From Bacillota bacterium (GTDB lineage Bacteria; Bacillota; Clostridia; Acetivibrionales; DSM-1351), in assembly GCA_023391425.1 (NCBI GenBank), contig JAEWAX010000044.1:1-51756 (forward strand): a stretch of DNA of 51,756 nt, written 5' to 3'. Positions 16,685-25,115 of this stretch are shown in pieces. The number at the start of each line of letters is the position of its first letter. Position 1 is the first letter of the stretch. The notes beneath the pieces were generated by a model that searched no databases, was not told where the DNA came from, and worked only from the letters and a program-made list of their open reading frames with translations. A program made the translations under genes and the position numbers.

Positions 16685-17627
16685 AGTTATCTACCAATGG
16701 TATAAATACCTTGTCAATAATAGAACCTAAAATGTCTAGAGTGGACATTTTCTTCAACTTTGCTTCCTGTTTTAATAAAATTCGATGAGAAAGAGTGGGA
16801 ATGAGCATTTTCTTAATGTCCTCTGGTATAACGTAATTTCTCCCAGAGTAGTATGCCCAAGCTTGTGCTGCACGACAAACGGCAAGAGAACCCCTAGGGC
16901 TTGAACCTAATGCTATGTATTCATTTTTTCTAGTTAAATTTACTATATCCACAACATAGTTTTTAAGAGTTTTATCAATGTGAACCTGTTTAACTTCATT
17001 TTGCATAATAATAATATCAGCACTATCAACGACTGGTTCTAGAGTTTCTAAAGGATTATCCTGAAGAAATCTGGAAAGTATAAATACCTCTTCACCTGGC
17101 TGAGGATAGCCAAGAGAAATCTTCAAAAAGAAACGATCCATTTGCGCCTCTGGAAGGGGATATGTACCTATATACTCTATTGGATTTTGTGTTGCTAAAA
17201 CCATAAATGGCTTTGGCAGCTTATATGTAGTACCATCTACAGTAACTTGCTTCTCTTCCATAATTTCTAGCAAACTTGATTGGGTTTTTGGTGAAGTTCT
17301 GTTTATTTCGTCAGCCAGTAATATCTGACACATAGCGTTACCGGCTCTAAATTCAAACTCACAGGTTTTTTGATTGTATATTGAAAAGCCTGTGATATCA
17401 GAGGGGAGAACGTCTGGAGTAAATTGAATCCTTTTGAAAGAAGCAGAAACAGACTTTGCTAAAGCTGATACTAAACTTGTTTTTCCTACTCCGGGGACAT
17501 CTTCCAACAGTACATGCCCATCACAAATAAGTGCAACAAGAGTTAGTTCAATCGCATTTCTTTTTCCAACAATAACTTTTTCAACATTATCAACAATTTT
17601 CTTTAATAGAGCAGAATTACCATTCAT
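16671..17627 (-). CDS. MoxR-family AAA+ ATPase
   Basis: A 318-residue cytosolic ATPase with Walker A DVPGVGKTSLV near residue 45, Walker B ILLADEINRTSPKTQSSLLE, and sensor-1 segment MVLATQNPIEYIGTYPLPEAQ-like (split here for length). MoxR proteins act as chaperones for the maturation of partner complexes. Here the partner is presumably the DUF58 protein. The start at 17627 is chosen because AAGGAG lies 8 bases upstream; a longer reading to 17681 has no ribosome binding site. Three repeats lie upstream (17756-17809). Confidence 0.9.
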   Translation of the reverse strand: MNGNSALLKKIVDNVEKVIVGKRNAIELTLVALICDGHVLLEDVPGVGKTSLVSALAKSVSASFKRIQFTPDVLPSDITGFSIYNQKTCEFEFRAGNAMCQILLADEINRTSPKTQSSLLEIMEEKQVTVDGTTYKLPKPFMVLATQNPIEYIGTYPLPEAQMDRFFLKISLGYPQPGEEVFILSRFLQDNPLETLEPVVDSADIIIMQNEVKQVHIDKTLKNYVVDIVNLTRKNEYIALGSSPRGSLAVCRAAQAWAYYSGRNYVIPEDIKKMLIPTLSHRILLKQEAKLKKMSTLDILGSIIDKVFIPLVDNYEKK

Positions 17628-17755
17628 AACACCATCTCCTTTAGTTTGGGTTCTATAATAATCAGGAGTCTGAGATATCAAATTTACCTTAGACAGAATA
17701 CATTACAAGTTTATTATATAATTACATAATGTTCCACATATTTCAATAAACAATT

Positions 17756-17809
17756 TTGCTGTTTTTCAATATAAAATTTTGCTGTTTTTCATAAAATATC
17801 TTGCTGTTT
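17756..17809. repeat. Three phased TTGCTGTTT repeats
   Basis: TTGCTGTTT occurs at 17756-17764, 17779-17787 and 17801-17809, spaced 23 and 22 bases and embedded in similar AT-rich flanks (AAAATnTTGCTGTTTttCA). The spacing is roughly two helical turns. It lies between moxR (minus) and rpsO (plus), about 130 bases from moxR, so it may be a regulator-binding array for either gene. The rest of this 455-base gap is AT-rich and holds the rpsO promoter and leader. Confidence 0.5.
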
Positions 17810-17906
17810 GATTAAAATATCTTATCCATACATAAATTATGTCTCACATGGATTTTAAAACATTAAGTTGATGTAAATTAACTCAACCAAACCTATAAAC
17901 TATTTA

Positions 17907-17935
17907 TTTACAATAATCAGAGAATATGCTAAAAT
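17907..17935 (+). promoter_or_regulatory. Promoter of rpsO
   Basis: TTTACA (17907-17912), 17-base spacer, TAAAAT (17930-17935), giving a leader of about 140 bases. Confidence 0.6.
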
Positions 17936-18082
17936 ACTTGAGTACAAATTGCATTATCTTAATAAAGTATTTTTTATACGATATTTCGAAAATGCTAGAA
18001 ACCATGAACTACGTTTTTGGGTTCTCCGTCCAATTACCTGGTTGATGGCGATTAATTTATTATTATTTGGAGGTTATTTAAC

Positions 18083-18346
18083 ATGTTTAAGGAAGTTAAG
18101 CAAGAGATTATTACAAAGTATCAGCTTCATGAAGGCGATACAGGTTCATCAGAGGTTCAGATTGCAATTCTTACAGAAAGAATTAATCACCTAAATGACC
18201 ATTTAAAAACTCATAAGAAGGATCACCATTCTAGAAGAGGTCTTCTAAAAATGGTTGGTGCTAGAAGAGGTTTACTAAACTATCTTCAAAAGAATGATAT
18301 TGAAAGATATCGTACAATTGTAGAAAAGCTCGGTCTTAGAAAATAA
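18083..18346 (+). CDS. rpsO: 30S ribosomal protein S15
   Basis: An 87-residue protein of standard length with canonical S15 motifs (YQLHEGDTGSSEVQIAILTERI, split by helices; LKTHKKDHHSRRGLLKMVG; RYRTIVEKLGLRK). It binds the 16S rRNA central domain. GGAGG precedes the ATG. The 140-base leader can pair AACCA (18000-18004) with TGGTT (18039-18043) around a GAAC/GTTC stem, which might be an S15 autoregulatory structure, but this is speculative. Its place directly before pnp is conserved in bacteria. Confidence 0.98.
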   Translation: MFKEVKQEIITKYQLHEGDTGSSEVQIAILTERINHLNDHLKTHKKDHHSRRGLLKMVGARRGLLNYLQKNDIERYRTIVEKLGLRK

Positions 18347-18349
18347 TTT

Positions 18350-18384
18350 ATAGAACAGGCAGGCTTACGGCCTGCCTGTTCTAT
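18350..18384 (+). terminator. 15-bp hairpin after rpsO
   Basis: 18350-18364 pairs perfectly with 18370-18384 (15 bp, 5-base loop, GC-rich centre). There is no T-tract, so it may stop transcription incompletely or serve as an RNA end/processing signal between rpsO and pnp. Confidence 0.7.
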
Positions 18385-18507
18385 ATCATTAATTAAAATG
18401 TGATTTAGATTGTATTTTTATTTGTGGAAATATTTAATACATAGGTTTAGATAATAAGTTGAACAAAATATGAAATAATACTAAAGAACGACTAAAAAAG
18501 GCATATG

Positions 18508-18586
18508 ACTATGGACGGTAGAAGGTAGATTGTGCGCCTAAAGAAATTTTGACGTAGAATCTACATGCTACATGTCTATAGTTTTT
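18508..18586 (+). promoter_or_regulatory. Long stem-loop in the pnp leader, ending in a T-tract
   Basis: Three paired segments, 18508-18516/18574-18582, 18518-18521/18568-18571 and 18525-18531/18558-18564, form about 20 bp with small internal loops and a 26-base apical loop, followed by TTTTT to 18586. In Escherichia coli a comparable double-stranded pnp leader is cut by RNase III and mediates PNPase autocontrol. Here it could do that or act as an attenuator. Confidence 0.6.
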
Positions 18587-18629
18587 ATAATAGCATATGA
18601 CAACTATTAAAAAACATAGGAGGAATAAC

Positions 18630-20735
18630 ATGTTTAAATCATTTAGTATGGAATTAGCTGGCAGAACTCTTACTGTTGATACAGGAAAGTTAGCTCAGTT
18701 AGCAAACGGATCAGTAATGGTAAGATATGGCGACACCGTAATTATGTCTACAGCGACAGCCTCAGTATCACCAAGAGATGGAATTGATTTTTTCCCACTC
18801 AGTGTTGATTATGAAGAGCGTTTATATTCAGTAGGAAAGATTCCTGGTGGTTTTATTAAGAGGGAATCAAAACCTTCAGAAAAAGCTATTTTGACCTCAA
18901 GAGTAATTGACAGACAAATCAGACCATTATTTCCAAAAGATTTGAGAAATGACGTAACAGTTATTAACACTGTAATGTCAGTTGATCAAGACAATTCACC
19001 AGAAGTAGCTGCTATGATTGGTTCTTCAATAGCATTAAGTATATCTGATATCCCATTTAATGGACCAACAGGTGGTATTGTACTTGGATTGATTGATGAT
19101 GAAGTAATAATAAATCCAAATGAAGAGCAGCGTGCAAAGAGCAAGATGTATGTTACACTTGCTGCAACAAAACAAAAGATTGTTATGATAGAAGCAGGGG
19201 CAAATATAGTTCCTGATGATGTTATGTTAGATGCAGTTAAAAAAGGACATGAAGTAATAAAGGAAATTTGTGAATTTATTGATAGCGTAGTTAAGGAAGT
19301 AGGTAAGCAAAAATTCGCTTATCAATCAGCAGAAGTGCCAGCTGATTTGTTTGCTGCTGTAAAGGCCTTGGGATATGAAAAAATGCGCGAGGCTGTTCTT
19401 GCTACAGACAAGCAGGATAGAGATCAAAAAGTAGCTGATTTAACAGATGAAATTCAAACTGCTCTTGCTGAACAGTTCCCTGAAATGCAGAGTAAAATAA
19501 ACGAATGTATGTACAAACTAGAAAAGAAGGTAGTTCGTGAATATATTCTGAAGGAAGGCAAGCGTGTTGATGGAAGACGTTTAGATGAAATCAGACCGCT
19601 TAGCGCTGAAGTTGGTATACTTCCAAGAACTCATGGATCAGGTCTATTCCAGAGAGGTCAAACACAGGTATTGACTACTTGTACACTTGGTGCAATGGGT
19701 GATGTTCAGAAAATGGATGGTATTGATACCGAAGAGACTAAGAGATATATGCATCATTACAATTTCCCTGGTTATAGTGTAGGAGAAGCTAAAACTTCAA
19801 GAGGACCTGGACGTAGAGAAATAGGACATGGTGCACTTGCTGAAAGATCACTTGTACCAGTAATTCCTGATGAGAAGGAATTTCCATATGCTTTCAGACT
19901 TGTTTCTGAAGTATTGATGTCAAATGGCTCTACTTCTCAGGGAAGTGTTTGCGGAAGTACGTTGGCATTAATGGATGCTGGTGTTCCAATAAAAGCACCT
20001 GTTGCGGGTATTTCTGCAGGTTTGGTTACTGATGATGAAAACCCAGATAACTTTGTTACCTTCATGGATATTCAAGGTATAGAGGATTTCTTCGGAGATA
20101 TGGACTTTAAGGTTGCTGGAACAACTGAGGGTATTACTTCAATTCAGATGGATATAAAGGTTGATGGTTTAAGCTACGAGATTATCCGTCAGGCTTTTGA
20201 ACTTACGAGAGCAGGACGCATACAGATAATCAATGAAGTCATTCTCAAGGCTATACCTGCTCCCAAAAAAGAGCTTTCCTTATATGCTCCAAAGATAATT
20301 ACAACATATATTAACCCTGATAAAATTAGAGATGTTATCGGACCTGGTGGAAAAATGATTAACAAAATCATTTCAGAAACTGGTGTTAAGATTGATATTG
20401 AAGAAGATGGAAGAGTATATATTTTAACCTCTGATGCAGCAGCAGCTCAAAAGGCTCTCAAAATAATTCATGGTATTGCAAAAGATATTGAACCTGGTGA
20501 GATATATATGGGCAAAGTTGTAAGAATTACTACATTTGGTGCCTTTGTTGAAATATTACCTGGAAAAGATGGACTTGTCCATATTTCAAAGCTTGATACC
20601 AAGAGAGTTGATAAGGTTGAAGATGTTGTAAACATAGGTGATGAAATTCTAGTAAAAGTTATGGAAATAGATAAACAAGGCAGAATAAACCTCTCACATA
20701 AAGATGCTTTATCAGACGCTGAAGCAGTGAAATAG
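18630..20735 (+). CDS. pnp: Polyribonucleotide nucleotidyltransferase (PNPase)
   Basis: A 701-residue 3'-5' phosphorolytic exoribonuclease of typical length. It has two RNase PH domains with a helical linker, a KH domain (DVIGPGGKMINKIISETG near 565) and a C-terminal S1 domain (GKVVRITTFGAFVEILPG near 625). The start at 18630 is set by AGGAGG at 18618-18623; an upstream ATG at 18597 lacks a ribosome binding site. It probably works in the cold-shock and RNA-decay machinery as a ring trimer. The leader structure suggests post-transcriptional control. Confidence 0.98.
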   Translation: MFKSFSMELAGRTLTVDTGKLAQLANGSVMVRYGDTVIMSTATASVSPRDGIDFFPLSVDYEERLYSVGKIPGGFIKRESKPSEKAILTSRVIDRQIRPLFPKDLRNDVTVINTVMSVDQDNSPEVAAMIGSSIALSISDIPFNGPTGGIVLGLIDDEVIINPNEEQRAKSKMYVTLAATKQKIVMIEAGANIVPDDVMLDAVKKGHEVIKEICEFIDSVVKEVGKQKFAYQSAEVPADLFAAVKALGYEKMREAVLATDKQDRDQKVADLTDEIQTALAEQFPEMQSKINECMYKLEKKVVREYILKEGKRVDGRRLDEIRPLSAEVGILPRTHGSGLFQRGQTQVLTTCTLGAMGDVQKMDGIDTEETKRYMHHYNFPGYSVGEAKTSRGPGRREIGHGALAERSLVPVIPDEKEFPYAFRLVSEVLMSNGSTSQGSVCGSTLALMDAGVPIKAPVAGISAGLVTDDENPDNFVTFMDIQGIEDFFGDMDFKVAGTTEGITSIQMDIKVDGLSYEIIRQAFELTRAGRIQIINEVILKAIPAPKKELSLYAPKIITTYINPDKIRDVIGPGGKMINKIISETGVKIDIEEDGRVYILTSDAAAAQKALKIIHGIAKDIEPGEIYMGKVVRITTFGAFVEILPGKDGLVHISKLDTKRVDKVEDVVNIGDEILVKVMEIDKQGRINLSHKDALSDAEAVK

Positions 20736-20759
20736 TCAAATATATATTTATAAATATTA

Positions 20760-20785
20760 GGGCGTAGACGTTGTTGTTTACGCCC
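20760..20785 (+). terminator. Hairpin after pnp
   Basis: GGGCGTAGAC (20760-20769) pairs with GTTTACGCCC (20776-20785), 10 bp with one G-U and a 6-base loop. No strong T-tract follows. Confidence 0.6.
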
Positions 20786-20854
20786 AATTCACATATCTTT
20801 ATTCTTTATAACGAGAGATATTGTTTGATATAAGATACAACACGGAGGGCAGAA

Positions 20855-22096
20855 ATGTTTAAAAAGATAGTATTAGATAATGGTGTACGACTTGTATACG
20901 AAAATATTCCGTATGTTAGGTCTGTATCAGTAGGAATTTGGGTTGGTACTGGTTCAAGAAATGAAAACACAAGCAATAATGGAATTTCTCACTTTATAGA
21001 GCATATGCTTTTTAAAGGAACTACAAAACGTTCTGCAAAGGAAATTGCAGAAACTATAGATGCTATTGGTGGACAAATTAATGCTTTTACTGGTAAAGAA
21101 TGTACCTGCTACTATACTAAAACACTTGATACTCATCTTAATATTGCTCTAGATGTATTGGCTGATATGTATTTTAATTCAAAATTTGCAACCTCAGACA
21201 TTAATGTTGAAAAAAAAGTAGTTGTTGAAGAAATTAGTATGTATGAGGATACTCCAGAGGAACTAGTACATGATATTTTTTCTGAAATGGTTTGGAGCGG
21301 TAATTCATTAGGATACCCTATACTTGGAACTCAAAAATGTATAAGTAAATTTAGTAAAAAAATGATTAAACAGTATATGAATGAATATTACACCCCACAT
21401 AATACAGTCATTTCAGTGGCTGGAAATTTTGATGAGGAAGAATTAATAAATTACGTTAAAAAATATTTTGAAAATTGGGAATTTAACGGTGAGTTTAATT
21501 TAGATTATTCACCTGTAGAATTTAAAATTGATAAAGATATCCGTCAAAAAGATACTGAGCAAGTGCATTTATGTATGGGTTTTGAGGGAGTTGAACATGG
21601 TAATGACAAGATATATTCCTTGCTTGCTCTAAATAATATATTTGGTGGGGGAATGAGTTCCAGATTATTCCAAAATATTAGAGAGAAAAGAGGACTAGTA
21701 TATTCTATTTATTCCTATCCATCAACTTATATGGGTGCTGGCCTATTTATGATTTATGCTGGGATGAATCCAGAGTATCTGCAAAATGTCATTGACCTTA
21801 CTAAATCAGAAATTGATTTATTGTTAAAGGCAGGTATAACACAAGACGAACTAAACAAGTCAAAAGATCAGTTAAAAGGAAACTATATATTGGGTTTGGA
21901 GAGTATTAATAGTAGAATGAACAGCATTGGTAAATCTGAGCTAATGCTTGGCATGATCCATACTCCAGAAGAAGTTTTAGAAAAAATGGAAAATGTAAAA
22001 ATCGATGATATATATGAAATAATTGAAATGATTTTCAAGTATGAAAAGATGAGCATATCAGCAGTTGGAAACATCAAAAAAGATATTATTATATAA
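20855..22096 (+). CDS. M16-family zinc metallopeptidase (MlpA/YmxG type)
   Basis: A 413-residue insulinase-family peptidase. The inverted zinc motif HFIEH near residue 48 and the distal EEISMYEDTPEE glutamate near 125 are intact, and the two homologous halves of M16 are present (about 1-200 and 210-410). GGAGGG precedes the ATG. Its position after pnp and before the dipicolinate genes matches mlpA (ymxG) in Bacillus. No signal peptide is seen, so it is cytosolic. The natural substrate is unknown. Confidence 0.92.
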   Translation: MFKKIVLDNGVRLVYENIPYVRSVSVGIWVGTGSRNENTSNNGISHFIEHMLFKGTTKRSAKEIAETIDAIGGQINAFTGKECTCYYTKTLDTHLNIALDVLADMYFNSKFATSDINVEKKVVVEEISMYEDTPEELVHDIFSEMVWSGNSLGYPILGTQKCISKFSKKMIKQYMNEYYTPHNTVISVAGNFDEEELINYVKKYFENWEFNGEFNLDYSPVEFKIDKDIRQKDTEQVHLCMGFEGVEHGNDKIYSLLALNNIFGGGMSSRLFQNIREKRGLVYSIYSYPSTYMGAGLFMIYAGMNPEYLQNVIDLTKSEIDLLLKAGITQDELNKSKDQLKGNYILGLESINSRMNSIGKSELMLGMIHTPEEVLEKMENVKIDDIYEIIEMIFKYEKMSISAVGNIKKDIII

Positions 22097-22109
22097 AAAT
22101 CTTATGCGA

Positions 22110-22141
22110 AGCACCTGAATTAAAATTCAGGTGCTTTTTTT
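22110..22141 (+). terminator. Intrinsic terminator after the M16 gene
   Basis: AGCACCTGAATT and AATTCAGGTGCT form a 10-12 bp stem running straight into seven T residues. Confidence 0.9.
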
Positions 22142-22164
22142 GGTTTAATAGAATTGGTACAGGC

Positions 22165-22192
22165 ACTAGGTATTTACACAATACATAAGATA
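22165..22192 (+). promoter_or_regulatory. Candidate sigma-K promoter for dpaAB
   Basis: AC (22165-22166), 17-base spacer, CATAAGATA (22184-22192), matching the late mother-cell consensus AC-N16/17-CATAnnnTA. The spoVF operon of Bacillus subtilis is sigma-K dependent, so timing and function agree. Confidence 0.5.
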
Positions 22193-22247
22193 TACTAGTC
22201 GTCATAATTAGTATATTCTTCAATCTTAAGAATAGGAGGAATTATGT

Positions 22248-23120
22248 GTGGGAGGCAAAAAATTTAGCATTATTGGTGGAGATCTAAGAAATCTAAAATT
22301 GGCTGAGTTAATTGCTGCTGATGGCAATTCTGTTAATATATATGGCTTTAGTAATGCGGGTTTTGAAATAAAATTCAAGCAAAGTGATACTTTAGCAGAT
22401 GCAATTAACGATTCTGATGTGGTAATCGGCCCAATACCTTGTTCAAATGACAACGAATTAATAAATGCACCATTTCATAAAGATAAAATACATATTCATG
22501 AAGTATTTAGATGCATAAACAAAAACCAATTGTTTATCGCGGGTAGAATAAATGAAAAAATCCTTCACCTAGCACAGGTATTTAATGTTTATACTGTTGA
22601 TATGTTAGAAAGAGAAGAAATGGCAATATTAAATGCGATTCCAACAGCAGAAGGTGCTATTCAAATAGCAATGGAGGAAATGCCTACTACGTTACATAAT
22701 AGTAATGCATTAATCCTTGGTTATGGTAGAGTAGGCAAAACTCTGGCAAAAATGTTACAAGGAATAGGTGCCAATGTTTATGTAGAAGCGCGAAAATATG
22801 CTGATTTGGCATGGATTAAAAGCTGTGGCTATAAACCTGTCCTATTAAGTGAATTAACGCATACTGTGAAAACTACAAATGTATTATTCAATACTATCCC
22901 ATCTATTATATTAAATAGTGAGGTCTTAAAAGCTATAAATCATGATTGCCTTATTATAGACCTAGCATCAAAACCAGGTGGAGTTGATTTTGAAAAAGCT
23001 AAAGAAATTGGTCTAAAAGCAATATGGGCACTCTCACTTCCAGGCAAGGTTGCCCCTGTTACAGCTGCAGCATTTATAAAGGACACCACTTACAATATCA
23101 TTGAAGAGTTGGGGGTATAA
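22248..23120 (+). CDS. dpaA: Dipicolinate synthase subunit A
   Basis: A 290-residue subunit that oxidises dihydroxy-tetrahydrodipicolinate to dipicolinic acid in the mother cell during sporulation. The second half has a nucleotide-binding Rossmann loop, ALILGYGRVGKTLAKML, near 157; the first half resembles the D-isomer dehydrogenase-like SpoVFA domain (IIGGDLRNLKLAELI). The GTG start at 22248 follows AGGAGG (22234-22239) by 8 bases. dpaB starts two bases after the stop. Cluster I clostridia lack these genes and use an Etf protein instead, which helps to place the organism. Confidence 0.95.
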   Translation: MGGKKFSIIGGDLRNLKLAELIAADGNSVNIYGFSNAGFEIKFKQSDTLADAINDSDVVIGPIPCSNDNELINAPFHKDKIHIHEVFRCINKNQLFIAGRINEKILHLAQVFNVYTVDMLEREEMAILNAIPTAEGAIQIAMEEMPTTLHNSNALILGYGRVGKTLAKMLQGIGANVYVEARKYADLAWIKSCGYKPVLLSELTHTVKTTNVLFNTIPSIILNSEVLKAINHDCLIIDLASKPGGVDFEKAKEIGLKAIWALSLPGKVAPVTAAAFIKDTTYNIIEELGV

Positions 23121-23122
23121 GA

Positions 23123-23707
23123 ATGTTACTTAAGGGAGTTAGAGTTGGGTTTGCAATGACAGGTTCATTTTGTACCTTTGCCAAAACAATACCACAGGTT
23201 CAAATCTTAGTAAATGAAGGTGCTGAGATTTTCCCAATTATTTCTGAATCTGTAAATGAATTTGATACAAGATTTGGAATGGCAGAGGATTTAAAAAATA
23301 ACTTACAATCTATAACAGGTAAGAAACCAATTAATACAATTGTTGATGCTGAACCAATAGGACCAAAAGCATTATTGGATATATTGGTAATAGCCCCTTG
23401 TACAGGTAATACCATTTCAAAAATAGCAAATGCCATTACTGATGGGCCTGTTACAATGGCATGTAAAGCACATCTAAGGAATATGAGGCCTGTTGTTATA
23501 GCGGTTTCTACAAATGATGGTTTGAGTGCAAATGCTAAAAATATAGGAACATTACTTAATATGAAAAACATATATATGGTGCCCTTCGGTCAGGACGATC
23601 CTATTAAAAAATGTACTTCACTTGTTGCAGATTTTGATCAGCTACTACCAGCAGTTTTAAGTGCTTTGCAGAACAGCCAATTGCAGCCAATCCTGATTAA
23701 TAAGTAA
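23123..23707 (+). CDS. dpaB: Dipicolinate synthase subunit B
   Basis: A 194-residue flavoprotein-family (UbiX/Dfp-like fold) subunit of dipicolinate synthase, standard length. Visible motifs are VGFAMTGSFCTFAK at the N-terminus and LVIAPCTGNTISKIANAITD in the middle. It follows dpaA after two bases and is translated from a GGGGG-type site inside dpaA's end. The Bacillus genes asd, dapG and dapA, which follow spoVFB there, are absent here. Confidence 0.95.
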   Translation: MLLKGVRVGFAMTGSFCTFAKTIPQVQILVNEGAEIFPIISESVNEFDTRFGMAEDLKNNLQSITGKKPINTIVDAEPIGPKALLDILVIAPCTGNTISKIANAITDGPVTMACKAHLRNMRPVVIAVSTNDGLSANAKNIGTLLNMKNIYMVPFGQDDPIKKCTSLVADFDQLLPAVLSALQNSQLQPILINK

Positions 23708-23761
23708 TGAATTTTTTGTGGTCTAATATAATCTATATATATATTATTCTATCTATAAAAT

Positions 23762-23800
23762 AAAGCTTATATCTTTTTTAATTGAAGATATAAGCTTTTT
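23762..23800 (+). terminator. Intrinsic terminator after dpaB
   Basis: A 14-bp stem (23762-23775 with 23785-23798) with a 9-base loop and a TTTTT run. Confidence 0.85.
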
Positions 23801-24054
23801 AAGATTTTAGGTTAGTTAGTATTTACAATTATTAAATTATTTTTGAATTAAATTACTTTAGTAATAAATTATTTTTGTTTTCTATCATAAGACTAAATTT
23901 CTTATTATTTTTGGTGTATTTATTTTAATAAATAATTAAATAATAATACTTATAAAATTAAAAATTTGATGATTATTTTTATCATCACTTAAGCGAGCAA
24001 AAAAATCAATTAATATGTACGATTATAAATAAAAGACATGAGGTATATAAAACG
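23801..24054. other. AT-rich gap before tepA
   Basis: No gene is seen. A small TGATGAT/ATCATCA hairpin lies near 23968-23990, and GAGGT near 24040 is the ribosome binding site of tepA. No convincing sigma-A promoter was found, so the gene may use a sporulation sigma factor. Confidence 0.4.
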
Positions 24055-24783
24055 GTGGCTAACAAAAACAATCAAACAACTTCTACTGAGGAAAATCATT
24101 CAGAACAGGATAAACAAAGTAGTGAAATTCAGCAAATTAAGGAGTTGGGTACAACAAATTTACCAGAAGAATTAAGTAATATACATTGTCTTTCAGTAAT
24201 TGGTCAAATTGAAGGACATATTCTTCTTCCTCCTCACAATAAGACTACAAAGTACGAACATGTTATACCTCAACTAGTAGCTATTGAAGAAAGTAAACAG
24301 ATAGAGGGCTTGCTCCTTATCTTAAATACTGTTGGGGGAGACGTTGAGGCAGGGCTTGCGATATCTGAATTGATATCAAGTCTATCAAAACCTACCGTTT
24401 CACTCGTTTTAGGCGGCGGACATAGCATTGGCGTTCCTATGGCCGTTTCAGCTAATTACTCTTTTATAGCCAGCTCAGCAACGATGACAATACATCCTAT
24501 CAGGCTTAACGGAATGGTTATCGGTGTACCACAAACCTATGAATACTTCGATAAAATGCAGGAAAGAGTAGTTAATTTTGTTTGTAGTCATTCAAAGATT
24601 ACAAAAGATAAATTTAGAGAGCTTATGCTTAACACCGGTGAACTAGCAAATGATGTTGGAACCGTTTTATTTGGTGAGGAGGCTACAAAAACAGGTTTAA
24701 TTGATGAAGTTGGTGGACTATCTGATGCAATTTCAAAGCTAAACGAGCTTATAGAAATTAATAAAAAGAATAAGCTAAAGTAG
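24055..24783 (+). CDS. tepA: ClpP-like serine protease, TepA (YmfB) type
   Basis: A 242-residue cytosolic ClpP-fold protease. The catalytic serine is in GGGHSIGVPMAVS near residue 128, the His in ATMTIHPIRLNG near 148, and the strand LLILNTVGGDVEAG precedes them. A charged, disordered N-terminal 40 residues is typical of TepA. The GTG start is supported by GAGGT about 10 bases upstream. Bacillus TepA degrades small acid-soluble spore proteins' relatives and export precursors; the exact role here is unknown. It is followed by a YlzJ-like gene, as in Bacillus. Confidence 0.88.
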   Translation: MANKNNQTTSTEENHSEQDKQSSEIQQIKELGTTNLPEELSNIHCLSVIGQIEGHILLPPHNKTTKYEHVIPQLVAIEESKQIEGLLLILNTVGGDVEAGLAISELISSLSKPTVSLVLGGGHSIGVPMAVSANYSFIASSATMTIHPIRLNGMVIGVPQTYEYFDKMQERVVNFVCSHSKITKDKFRELMLNTGELANDVGTVLFGEEATKTGLIDEVGGLSDAISKLNELIEINKKNKLK

Positions 24784-24796
24784 GTGATACATTACA

Positions 24797-25021
24797 ATGA
24801 TTTTATATACAATATATGACCCAAATGTAATTTTCAAAAACCAGAACATTAATGATACGCAAGCTTATACAACTTATTGTGAAATGAATGTTGATGGAAT
24901 TATGGTACAGGTTTCTAAGTGTAATAATAATGATTTTTGCATAGAGAGGGTAATCAGTACAAATCCAGCAGATTATCTTAATCCTAGGTTGCAACCAGGT
25001 AGTACAATTAAAGCTTTTTAA
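24797..25021 (+). CDS. YlzJ-like protein
   Basis: A 74-residue protein starting MILYTIYDPNVIF and ending NPADYLNPRLQPGSTI, the conserved C-terminal motif of the YlzJ family. It lies 13 bases after tepA, the same neighbour as in Bacillus. Function unknown. Confidence 0.8.
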   Translation: MILYTIYDPNVIFKNQNINDTQAYTTYCEMNVDGIMVQVSKCNNNDFCIERVISTNPADYLNPRLQPGSTIKAF

Positions 25022-25038
25022 AACAGGGAAGACCATCA

Positions 25039-25080
25039 AAAAAAGATGTAAGACAGATAATCTTGTCCTACATCTTTTTT
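25039..25080. terminator. Bidirectional terminator
   Basis: A 17-bp stem (25039-25055 with 25064-25080, one G-U) flanked by A6 on the left and T6 on the right. It serves ylzJ (plus) and the convergent secreted-protein gene (minus). Confidence 0.9.
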
Positions 25081-25115
25081 AAATCATTATTTATAATGTA
25101 AAGATCTGCAAAGAT

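Noticed and set aside
16671..17681. MoxR start at 17681
   Set aside because: No ribosome binding site there; AAGGAG is placed 8 bases before the ATG at 17627.
17949..18194. 81-codon ORF overlapping the start of rpsO
   Set aside because: Its frame runs out of phase through S15 and its first part is the rpsO leader; no ribosome binding site.
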